From Acidimicrobiaceae bacterium (GTDB lineage Bacteria; Actinomycetota; Acidimicrobiia; Acidimicrobiales; UBA8592): DNA of 6,836 nt. Every line of letters begins with the position of its first letter. The stretch's first letter is position 1. This document shows positions 1 through 5,298 of the stretch, piece by piece. The DNA lies in NCBI GenBank assembly GCA_002724825.1, contig PBPU01000112.1, forward strand, positions 1 through 6,836. Reading direction: 5' to 3'. The notes under the pieces are model-generated. The model made no database searches. It was not told where the DNA came from and saw only the letters and a program-made list of their open reading frames with translations. Both the position numbers and the translations under genes were made by a program.

Positions 1-102
1 ACTCCTACTCCTACTCCTACTCCTACTCCTACTCCTGATCCCACTCCTACGCCTACGGCTACGGCTACGGCTACGGCTACACCTGATCCCACTCCTACTC
101 CT
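1..102 (+). repeat. Hexanucleotide microsatellite encoding the Thr-Pro/Thr-Ala stalk
   Basis: Six perfect copies of ACTCCT (1-36) are followed by GATCCC, two variant Thr-Pro units, four perfect copies of ACGGCT (55-78), then ACACCT, a second GATCCC and two more ACTCCT. The unit is a multiple of three, so gain or loss of copies would change stalk length without shifting the frame. The left edge of the window falls inside the array, so its true length is unknown, and such arrays also tend to break assemblies. Confidence 0.9.
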
Positions 103-252
103 GAATCTATTTTCATCACTGACGCCACTCCGACACCGGATCCAGAGATCTTACCTCCTACAGGTTCAGAGACTACACCGATGCACGTAGCAGTCGTTCT
201 CGTACTTGCGGGGCTGGGACTAACGATAATAGCCGTAGCACTTCGTAGGTAA
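1..252 (+). CDS. C-terminal end of an LPxTG cell-wall-anchored surface protein (5' truncated)
   Basis: Reading frame 1 is open from the first base to TAA at 250-252 and gives 83 residues. Residues 1-34 are a low-complexity stalk of Thr-Pro pairs, then four Thr-Ala pairs, with two Asp-Pro interruptions. After a short acidic/Thr-rich stretch comes LPPTG at residues 51-55 (bases 151-165), a hydrophobic segment and a terminal Arg-Arg. This is the standard layout of a sortase sorting signal, so the protein is expected to be secreted and covalently attached to the cell wall. The functional N-terminal domains lie outside the window. The tail is clearly paralogous to that of the gene at 545-1855: both have exactly 28 residues after the motif's Gly, and the core VAVVL is identical. 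The stalk probably holds the missing head away from the wall. The sortase class cannot be told from the motif. Confidence 0.85.
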   Translation, partial: TPTPTPTPTPTPDPTPTPTATATATATPDPTPTPESIFITDATPTPDPEILPPTGSETTPMHVAVVLVLAGLGLTIIAVALRR

Positions 253-362
253 AGGGGAACAAAGAAGACGGTTTCAGGGTGCAAGTAGTTGAAACTATCG
301 GGCTTAAGCGTTCAGTTCGTTGCGCAAACGAAACCATCCACCTAGGGGATAAGGGTATTCTT
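151..362 (+). repeat. Upstream copy of a direct repeat: LPxTG anchor plus 3' untranslated block
   Basis: This block pairs with 1754-1962. It covers the sorting signal, the stop codon and about 110 bases beyond it. A 32-base stretch is identical between copies (244-275 and 1847-1878) and spans the stop codon. By hand count the 99 coding bases before the stop match at about 76%, while the first 70 bases from the stop onward match at about 90%. One 3-base indel separates the copies further downstream. The block marks a tandem gene duplication or gene conversion between neighbouring surface-protein genes. Confidence 0.85.
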
Positions 363-544
363 GACTCGTAGAGGTTGCTAGGGCAAGCCCAACTTATGAA
401 CCTGAAGAAAAGCAAGGCAGAGAGCTCGCCATAGCAGGAACGGCCTCTAAATACTTCCCAACTAGCATCAGTATTGGTACTGCTCGAACTATGTCTCCTA
501 GCCCTTGCTTTACTCGTAGCGCATAGCTATCGTATGTAATCGTT
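253..544. other. Intergenic region between the two surface-protein genes
   Basis: No convincing gene is present, and reverse-strand reading frames here have no recognisable family content. The first 110 bases are the conserved 3' block described for the direct repeat. Two small hairpins follow. One is GGTTGC/GCAAgCC at 373-389, with a TAGG loop and one bulged G. The other is CAGTA/TACTG at 469-482 with a TTGG loop. Neither is followed by a T-run, so a classical terminator cannot be called. The second hairpin resembles the one at 2007-2020 upstream of the dehydrogenase. Confidence 0.6.
505..533 (+). promoter_or_regulatory. Possible sigma-70-type promoter for the thioester surface protein
   Basis: TTGCTT at 505-510 and TATCGT at 528-533 are separated by 17 bases. 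Transcription from here would begin around 540, only a few bases before ATG 545, which would make the message nearly leaderless. That agrees with the absence of a Shine-Dalgarno sequence before this ATG, and leaderless messages are common in Actinobacteria. The boxes are weak matches found by eye. Confidence 0.3.
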
Positions 545-1855
545 ATGTCAAAAAAACTTGTTGCGACGTTCTTGTCGGTGCTGCTTACCGCCACACCTCT
601 GGCGTTACTAACATCTTCACCAGCGTCCGCTCAGACCTACAACGTGGTAACAGCAAGCGTCATAACAGTCACAGACCTAAACTTCTTCACGGAAAACCCC
701 ACCCTCAGCTTTGTCGTCAATCCCACAGACGGAACGACGCTAGCGGGAACGATGATTATGGGCTGTTTGAACGGTGACTGCGGCGATGGTGAAACTGGTA
801 GAGGTTTCGGGGCGCTCCACATCATCGGTGTAGACGACGCTTGTGTAGAGGGAACTCCTGGTCCGTGGTGTCGGGCGTTGGGGTACTGTGTGGAAGCCGG
901 CGTCCCTCTCAACCTTGCTGGTTCACCCTTTGGCGCATTCTCCTTTGATGCCAAAGCCACCTACTTAGCGTGGAAGTACAGTGCTGATTATCACGGGGGT
1001 TACATCGAAACAGGTGGGAATCCAAACAGCACTCCAGAAAACCAAAATGCGTATCAGTCTATGACTGGTGCGAATGGAAATACTGCTCCCGTCTACGCAG
1101 CTGCTCAAGTACTCATTTGGAAATGGGTGTCCGACCCGAACGGATCAACTGTATGGGCCAACCACAACACGTCGGAAGCAGTAAGTGACGCTGGGACGGG
1201 TTTCAGTGTGGATACAACAACTGACCCTGCGGTGGATCCTGATGGGCCGATAGATACATGGCTCAACCTCAATGACAACTTGGGCGGACCCTACCTGTAT
1301 GCGGATGACCCTGAAGCGCTCATGGCAGCCGCGAACCAAGCAATACTAGATCTAGAAATCGAAGCCACAGCGAAGCAAGGTCCGTGGACGGTAGCTGACT
1401 CGGCCGACTACTCGGGCATCGTCATTACTGGTGCTGTCGGACCCATCTACGGGGAGACAATTACATTCGGCGATGGTAGTACTGCTGTCACTGACGCAAA
1501 TGGCTATGTGGCGTGGCCTGACGGGGTAACGGAATTGGACTTTGAACGGCCCGGAGTTACCTATCTCGGTATTGGCAATGAAGACAGCCAAGACATCATG
1601 TTGGCCTTTGGCGAGGCTGTGAATGTGACGAGGCCAGTGGTCGAAGTCATCCCTGACCCGACGCCGACACCAGCCCCAACGCCGACACCAGAAGAGGAAG
1701 ATCCTGTTGAAGAGATCGCCCTTACCGATGAAGATGCCCCCGAAGAAGAGGAGCTTCCTGCTACGGGTTCAGAACACACTCCAATGCAAGTAGCAGTCGT
1801 TCTCATGCTTGTGGGACTGGGACTAACGGTGACAGTCGCAGTCGTCCGTAGGTAA
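545..1855 (+). CDS. Secreted thioester-domain surface adhesin with LPATG sortase anchor
   Basis: This 436-residue protein begins with a signal peptide: Lys3-Lys4, a hydrophobic stretch at 5-22, and a likely cleavage after Ala-Ser-Ala29. Residues ~30-275 resemble thioester domains (TED) of Gram-positive adhesins. GYC at 113-115 supplies the candidate thioester cysteine. AQVLIW at 187-192 fits the conserved hydrophobic-Q-x-x-hydrophobic-W block, with Gln188 as partner. In known TEDs this Cys-Gln bond lets the protein attach covalently to a surface or host nucleophile. Four more cysteines (74, 79, 100, 109) could form disulfides. A second beta-type domain lies at ~280-365 (GPWTV, then VTDANGYVAW), followed by a Pro/Thr/Glu-rich linker. 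The anchor is LPATG at 404-408, a membrane segment and terminal Arg-Arg. ATG 545 is the only good start, because a TAG at 524-526 blocks the frame upstream. It has no Shine-Dalgarno. The ligand is unknown. Confidence 0.85.
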   Translation: MSKKLVATFLSVLLTATPLALLTSSPASAQTYNVVTASVITVTDLNFFTENPTLSFVVNPTDGTTLAGTMIMGCLNGDCGDGETGRGFGALHIIGVDDACVEGTPGPWCRALGYCVEAGVPLNLAGSPFGAFSFDAKATYLAWKYSADYHGGYIETGGNPNSTPENQNAYQSMTGANGNTAPVYAAAQVLIWKWVSDPNGSTVWANHNTSEAVSDAGTGFSVDTTTDPAVDPDGPIDTWLNLNDNLGGPYLYADDPEALMAAANQAILDLEIEATAKQGPWTVADSADYSGIVITGAVGPIYGETITFGDGSTAVTDANGYVAWPDGVTELDFERPGVTYLGIGNEDSQDIMLAFGEAVNVTRPVVEVIPDPTPTPAPTPTPEEEDPVEEIALTDEDAPEEEELPATGSEHTPMQVAVVLMLVGLGLTVTVAVVRR

Positions 1856-1962
1856 AGGGGAACAAAGAAGACGGTTTCTGGGTGTAAGTAGTTGTAATTA
1901 ACGGACTTAAGTGTTCAGTTCGATCCGAAATGAATTAGCACCTAAGGGATAAGGTCATTCTT
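1754..1962 (+). repeat. Downstream copy of the LPxTG anchor plus 3' untranslated direct repeat
   Basis: This block is the partner of 151-362, offset by 1603 bases up to about 1920 and by 1600 bases after a 3-base deletion. It covers LPATG, the membrane segment, the stop codon and about 107 untranslated bases. Similarity ends at CACCTARGGGATAAGG..ATTCTT (1939-1962 here, 339-362 in the other copy). The conserved untranslated part contains no obvious open frame. Confidence 0.85.
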
Positions 1963-1998
1963 ACCCGAAGGGTCGGTGGGTAAGTTCCGATTACCGAC
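1960..1998 (+). promoter_or_regulatory. Candidate H-type RNA pseudoknot / nested hairpins
   Basis: CTTACCC (1960-1966) pairs perfectly with GGGTAAG (1978-1984). GTCGGT in its loop (1972-1977) pairs perfectly with ACCGAC downstream (1993-1998). The order stem 1 left, stem 2 left, stem 1 right, stem 2 right, with connecting loops of 5, 0 and 8 bases, is the geometry of an H-type pseudoknot. If the stems cannot coexist, they are mutually exclusive hairpins. It sits just after the conserved 3' block and 40 bases before the dehydrogenase start. It could be a terminator-like or regulatory structure, but there is no T-run after it. The pairing is seen in the sequence and the function is a guess. Confidence 0.35.
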
Positions 1999-2006
1999 GG
2001 ATATGA

Positions 2007-2020
2007 AGTATTGTGATACT
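2007..2020 (+). repeat. Small inverted repeat (AGTAT-TGTG-ATACT)
   Basis: Five perfect base pairs enclose a four-base loop, 18 bases before the dehydrogenase start. A similar small hairpin (CAGTA-TTGG-TACTG, 469-482) lies upstream of the other complete gene in this region. The 3' arm overlaps a possible extended -10 box, so it could be an operator or a chance palindrome. Confidence 0.3.
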
Positions 2021-2037
2021 GAGACTAGGTTGAGCAT

Positions 2038-3066
2038 ATGCAAGCAGCGTTAATCACCGATAAGGAAAAGATCGAATTCGTCGAATTTGAACCCATTGAC
2101 CCTGAAAGTAATAAGGTTGTAGTGGAGATCATATTCTGCGGGATTTGCGGAACTGATATCCATTCGTATCAGAGCCCGGGGCCTGCTTGGCCATCAACGT
2201 GTGGTCACGAATGGACTGGCATTATCTCCAAAACCGGTTCGGAAGTAACCAGAGTCGCTGAAGGAGATAGAGTAATCATTGCTGTTCCCCCTTCCTGTGG
2301 TAGTTGTCCCGCATGCCTCGCTGGACAAATGAGCAAATGCCAAACAGTTCTAACGGCGATGGTCGGGCGTGGGCCTTTTGAAACGCCCCATGGCGGCTTC
2401 GCTGAACAGCTCACGATTCATCATGGTCGCGTTGTCCCAGTGAAAAATCCTGACTTAACGGACGAACAGGCAGCCCAGATTGAACCTGCAGCTATTTGTT
2501 TTCATGCTGTGCGCGCCACTGCCCCACGTTTGGGTGATGTGGCGGTGATACAAGGTGCCGGACCAATTGGACTAAGTGCCTTGCAATGGGTTCTTACCGC
2601 CGGAGCTGGCACCACTATCGTCGTAGAGCCAAACGAAACTAGAAGAAATCTAGCCTTAACCCTTGGAGCCCATCACAGCATTGACCCTAGTGACGCGAGA
2701 GAATTCGTTGCCGAACTCACCGGCGGCCTAGGTGGAGATGTCGTGTACGAATGCGCAGGGATCCCGGCGACAGTTCAATCCGCCGTTGATTTAGCTCGAA
2801 GAGGAGGGAGGGTTTCCTTAATTGGGCTGGCAATGGGGGACGCTCCAATGAGACCACGAGAGTGGCTTAACAAGGAAATCACAGTTTCTGCTGCTCTTGG
2901 ATACACGCACGAGGAATTTGAAATGACGATGGGGTATGTGAGCGACGGCAGGATAGATTTAGACGCTTTACACTCCGGAACCATAGACCTAGCAGATATT
3001 GCAGAAACATTTGCCGAGCTAGCTACAGGCCAATCAGAACATACGAAAGTTCTTGTCCGGCCATGA
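2038..3066 (+). CDS. Zinc-dependent medium-chain dehydrogenase (butanediol/sorbitol dehydrogenase type)
   Basis: This 342-residue protein is full length for the family and should oxidise a secondary alcohol or polyol, or reduce the ketone, with a nicotinamide cofactor in the cytoplasm. The GICGTD motif carries catalytic-zinc ligand Cys37, GHE carries His57-Glu58, and Glu149 in IEPAA matches the acidic ligand of sorbitol-type enzymes. Cys87, Cys90, Cys93 and Cys101 form the intact structural-zinc lobe. The Rossmann motif is GAGPIG (173-178), and Glu197 at the end of the second strand favours NAD over NADP. The CGICGTDIH and EPAA patterns are closest to 2,3-butanediol, sorbitol or threonine dehydrogenases, but the substrate cannot be fixed. 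ATG 2038 has only a weak upstream TAGG. The next gene begins 26 bases downstream, so the two are probably co-transcribed. Confidence 0.9.
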   Translation: MQAALITDKEKIEFVEFEPIDPESNKVVVEIIFCGICGTDIHSYQSPGPAWPSTCGHEWTGIISKTGSEVTRVAEGDRVIIAVPPSCGSCPACLAGQMSKCQTVLTAMVGRGPFETPHGGFAEQLTIHHGRVVPVKNPDLTDEQAAQIEPAAICFHAVRATAPRLGDVAVIQGAGPIGLSALQWVLTAGAGTTIVVEPNETRRNLALTLGAHHSIDPSDAREFVAELTGGLGGDVVYECAGIPATVQSAVDLARRGGRVSLIGLAMGDAPMRPREWLNKEITVSAALGYTHEEFEMTMGYVSDGRIDLDALHSGTIDLADIAETFAELATGQSEHTKVLVRP

Positions 3067-3092
3067 CATTCATTTGGTAAGTGAGGAATACG

Positions 3093-3710
3093 GTGGAGAT
3101 AGAATTCTGGGTTGACCCAATATGACCGTGGTGTTGGGTTACGGCCAGGTGGGTCGTTGACGGAGTACAGCCTCATCGTGACTTGACGATCACGTGGCAG
3201 CCAATAAGCCTCTATTTCAAAAATAATCCTGATAAGGACAGTAGCCGTTACCCCTGGTATGTGCGTTCTCATAACTTACTGCGAGTGATGGAGTCCATCC
3301 GCGAAACCGAGGAACGCGAGGCTGTTCAACGTTTTTACTGGGAATTAGGGCGCAGAATCCACCACGACAGAGATTTCCTCGACTTTGATCTTAGCGAAGT
3401 GCTCGATGCAATCGGAGTTGATAACCGCCATGCCGCAGCGTATGAGGATCCCTCCTTTGATGAAGAAATCCGTGCCCGCATGGATGAGGGCATTGAGCTA
3501 GCTGGTGATGACATCGGAACGCCTATCATCGCCTTTACAGACGACCAAGGAGAAAAAGTCGGAATATTTGGCCCTGTCATCACCCGAGTACTTGAACAAG
3601 AAGAGAGCCTTAAAATGTGGGATAGTGTAGTGACTCTGACTACTACATCGGGATTTTGGGAATTGAAACGGACAAGAAAAGAAGGTCCTGATTTTGGAGA
3701 AAGACCATGA
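3093..3710 (+). CDS. Predicted selenocysteine-containing DsbA-family oxidoreductase, Rv2466c-like mycothiol-dependent nitroreductase
   Basis: Read through TGA 3123-3125, this frame gives 205 residues, close to the ~207 of M. tuberculosis Rv2466c. The N-terminus reads EFWVDPI-(TGA)-PWCWVTARW. The family has CPWC here, so the TGA replaces the first, nucleophilic cysteine and gives Sec11-Pro-Trp-Cys14 at the end of the first thioredoxin-fold strand. Other family marks follow: an inserted helical domain, DDIGTP with the cis-proline at Pro144, FGP at 159-161, KMWD at 174-177 and ELKRTR at 190-195. The start is GTG 3093, with GAGGA at 3083-3087 five bases before it; a TAA at 3078-3080 closes the frame upstream. 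Rv2466c uses mycothiol to reduce nitro compounds and other oxidants. Selenium would be expected to make the attacking residue more reactive. Its TGA overlaps the next gene's ATG (ATGA). Without a Sec system the product would be a 10-residue peptide. Confidence 0.82.
3138..3161 (+). promoter_or_regulatory. Candidate bacterial SECIS element
   Basis: Nine base pairs can form directly downstream of TGA 3123-3125. GTTACGGCC (3138-3146) pairs with GGTCGT (3152-3157) and GAC (3159-3161), with two G-U wobbles and one bulged U (3158). The apical loop is AGGUG, whose GG falls 23-24 bases after the TGA, inside the usual range for bacterial elements. It resembles the AGGUCU loop of the E. coli fdhF element. 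One deviation is that the bulged U is on the 3' side of the stem, whereas in fdhF it is on the 5' side. SelB would bind here to deliver selenocysteyl-tRNA. Confidence 0.6.
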
Positions 3711-4210
3711 CACATGATGCTTCACTCGCAGAGGATAAATTAGCGGTTGCTGAAACTATTTACCATTACGCTCTAGGGATAGACACCAAAGATTTTGACC
3801 TGTACAGGTCAATATTCGCCGATGAGGTAGAGATCGATTTTTCTTCCTATGAAGGGTCGTCTGTTGTTGAGCCAAGCTTGTTAGCAGGCGATCAGTGGGT
3901 CAGGCGTGTCCAGCCTCTCTTTGTGGGATTAGCTGCGACACAGCATACGATGACGAATCCCCTAGCAGTCATCGATGGGGACTCTGCCACGTGCCGCATG
4001 TAAATGCAAGCCCACCATGTGTATGAGCCAGATAAAAAAGATTCTTGGTTTACTCTGGGCGGATTCTATGATGACTCCCTTGTCCGAAGTGACTTATCCC
4101 CCACTGGCTGGCTTCTCACTGGCGTAAAACTCACTGTGCTTTGGCGGAAGGGCGACCACTCGATCATGGCGTTAGCGCGAGAAAAAGGCCGCGATATCCT
4201 CGCCGGTTAA
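3707..4210 (+). pseudogene. SnoaL-like (NTF2-fold) protein interrupted by an in-frame TAA
   Basis: ATG 3707 overlaps the preceding stop as ATGA and has GGAG at 3696-3699. The frame reads 98 residues to TAA 4001-4003 and then, in the same frame, continues from ATG 4004 to TAA 4208-4210. The two halves join without gap or overlap into one SnoaL-like domain: YHYALGIDTKDFDLYRSIFAD, then GLAATQHTMTN, then GDSATCRM, stop, MQAHHVY, and finally a WFTLGGFYDDSLVR strand and VKLTVLWRKGD. In relatives the residue at the stop is usually Tyr (TCRxYxQAxH), so a single TAC or TAT to TAA change explains it. The fold serves cyclases, isomerases, dehydratases and ring-hydroxylase small subunits, so the reaction cannot be named. 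It may be a recent pseudogene, a split gene that restarts at ATG 4004 (no Shine-Dalgarno there), or a sequencing error. Confidence 0.75.
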
Positions 4211-4257
4211 ATGCGCCTGACACCTGATCTGACCACAGCTAGTTTTAGATTTTGATT

Positions 4258-4286
4258 TAGACGGAATCTCTTACGATGCGTATGAT
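4258..4286 (+). promoter_or_regulatory. Possible promoter for the hydrolase-LLM-SDR genes
   Basis: TAGACG (4258-4263) and TATGAT (4281-4286, five of six consensus bases) are 17 bases apart. A start near 4293 would leave the strong AAGGAG ribosome site and ATG 4309 on a short leader, and would exclude the upstream in-frame ATG 4276. It lies in the widest gap of this gene run (98 bases from 4211 to 4308), so the last three genes may form their own transcription unit. Confidence 0.4.
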
Positions 4287-4297
4287 TCCTAGAGAAC

Positions 4298-4303
4298 AAG
4301 GAG
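4298..4303 (+). promoter_or_regulatory. Ribosome binding site that fixes the hydrolase start
   Basis: AAGGAG lies five bases before ATG 4309. The upstream in-frame ATG 4276 has no such site, so 4309 is preferred and the 11 residues before it are not counted as protein. Confidence 0.75.
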
Positions 4304-4308
4304 AAACC

Positions 4309-5274
4309 ATGACAGGAAGAAGTTTTGATTTTGAAACTGAACTAGATGAAATGCACCGTGCAGTCCTAAGTGTACTTCCAGAGAAATTACTGGACCTGAC
4401 AGATATCTCGGCGACACGGGAGGGTATTGAGGAGCTCTTTTCTCAAATGCCAGCATTTGAACAGCCAGCGAATATATCTATAGAAGAAATGCACATTCCA
4501 GGCCTCAACGGCGACCCTGACGTGCGCGTGAAAGTCTACAAACCCACATCACTTCCTCCTGAAGCGCCTGGGATCTTATGGATCCATGGAGGCGGAATGG
4601 TGCTTGGTACAGCCGATTGGGACGACGACGTATGCACTCCCATGGCTCAAGAACATCAATGTGTCGTGGTCTCGGTTGATTACCGTCTGGCCCCTGAAGA
4701 CCCCTGCCCTGCCCAGTTACATGACTGTTACGCTTCACTGAAATGGTTTAGTGAAAACGCCAGCAGCTTAGGAGTGTCGTCTGAACGGATCGCTATCGGC
4801 GGCGCCTCAGCTGGCGGTGGGCTTGCAGCTGGAACAGCTCTAATGGCGAGAGATAACGGCGGCCCTAATGTGATCTTCCAGCTTCTGGTCTTCCCAATGC
4901 TTGATCACCGAAACGAAACCCCAAGTAGTTTCGGCACATCAGATACACGTGTATGGAATAGGCAGGCAAATATAGCTGCTTGGGAGGCATACCTTGGTGG
5001 AGCTGATGTATCACTATATGCCTCTCCTAGTATTGCCAGCGACCTTTCTGGTCTACCTCCTGCATACATCAACGTGGGTACATTGGATATTTTCGTAGAT
5101 GAAGACATTGAATACGCCCAACGCTTATCCCAAGCAGGCGTTCCCGTAGAACTTCATGTCTACCCTGGGGCCTTTCATGGAAGTAACGGCTTTGTCGCAG
5201 AGTCCCCTCTTTCAATGCGATGGGCTGCCGATCAGACCGCCGCTTTAGAAGCAGCACTGAATTCTGAGAACTAG
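4309..5274 (+). CDS. HSL-type alpha/beta-hydrolase (carboxylesterase/lipase family)
   Basis: This 321-residue protein should hydrolyse a carboxylic ester, or a similar acyl bond, in the cytoplasm. The oxyanion-hole motif HGGG is at 93-96 in LWIHGGG. The nucleophile Ser167 sits in GASAGGG. DYRLAPEDPCPA (124-135) is the usual HSL strand and turn. Asp260 in GTLDIFVDED and His290 in PGAFHGS complete the catalytic triad. The length matches the hormone-sensitive-lipase family IV, and the N-terminal ~75 residues would be the cap region. No signal peptide is visible. The start is set by AAGGAG. It follows the broken SnoaL gene by 98 bases and precedes the LLM gene by 24 bases. In this context it may open an ester or lactone in the same pathway as the two oxidoreductases that follow; that is inferred from neighbours only. 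Confidence 0.9.
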   Translation: MTGRSFDFETELDEMHRAVLSVLPEKLLDLTDISATREGIEELFSQMPAFEQPANISIEEMHIPGLNGDPDVRVKVYKPTSLPPEAPGILWIHGGGMVLGTADWDDDVCTPMAQEHQCVVVSVDYRLAPEDPCPAQLHDCYASLKWFSENASSLGVSSERIAIGGASAGGGLAAGTALMARDNGGPNVIFQLLVFPMLDHRNETPSSFGTSDTRVWNRQANIAAWEAYLGGADVSLYASPSIASDLSGLPPAYINVGTLDIFVDEDIEYAQRLSQAGVPVELHVYPGAFHGSNGFVAESPLSMRWAADQTAALEAALNSEN

Positions 5275-5298
5275 TATCTTCTGAGACTGACTCCGCTC

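Larger units (their letters stand above)
1856..2037. other. Intergenic region with conserved 3' block and predicted RNA structures
   Basis: This gap holds the untranslated half of the direct repeat, then a cluster of inverted repeats at 1960-2020, then the start of the dehydrogenase gene. A possible extended -10 element TGTGATACT (2012-2020) lies 17 bases before ATG 2038, with only a poor -35 candidate. The only ribosome-binding candidate is a weak TAGG at 2026-2029. Confidence 0.5.

Noticed and set aside
1..102. CRISPR-like or satellite array
   Set aside because: The units are hexamers in frame with an open coding sequence and have no spacers, so it is a low-complexity protein repeat.
394..594. 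A short reverse-strand gene in the gap before the thioester protein
   Set aside because: It overlaps the signal-peptide coding region, has no ribosome site seen and no recognisable motifs.
637..960. A 107-codon reverse-strand reading frame inside the surface adhesin
   Set aside because: It lies wholly within a strongly supported forward gene and shows no domain, ribosome site or family motif.
1960..1984. Rho-independent terminator after the adhesin
   Set aside because: The stem is good but only TTCC follows it, with no T-run, so terminator identity cannot be supported.
3123..3125. TGA as an ordinary nonsense mutation making the thiol oxidoreductase a pseudogene
   Set aside because: It sits precisely on the catalytic Cys codon, the rest of the gene is intact, and a SECIS-like hairpin follows. 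The pseudogene reading stays as the fallback if no Sec machinery exists.
2775..3272. A 165-codon reverse-strand reading frame across the end of the dehydrogenase and the selenoprotein start
   Set aside because: It is the shadow of two well-supported forward genes and its translation shows no recognisable family motif.
3183..3710. A 175-residue gene starting at TTG 3183
   Set aside because: It has no ribosome site and no active site, and family-like sequence continues upstream of it through the TGA to GTG 3093, which has a good ribosome site.
4001..4003. TAA in the SnoaL-like gene as another recoded amino acid
   Set aside because: TAA is not known to encode selenocysteine or pyrrolysine, and the expected residue is Tyr, one base away.
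4276..4308. ATG 4276 as the start of the alpha/beta-hydrolase
   Set aside because: It has no ribosome site and overlaps a possible -10 box region, whereas ATG 4309 has AAGGAG at ideal spacing.
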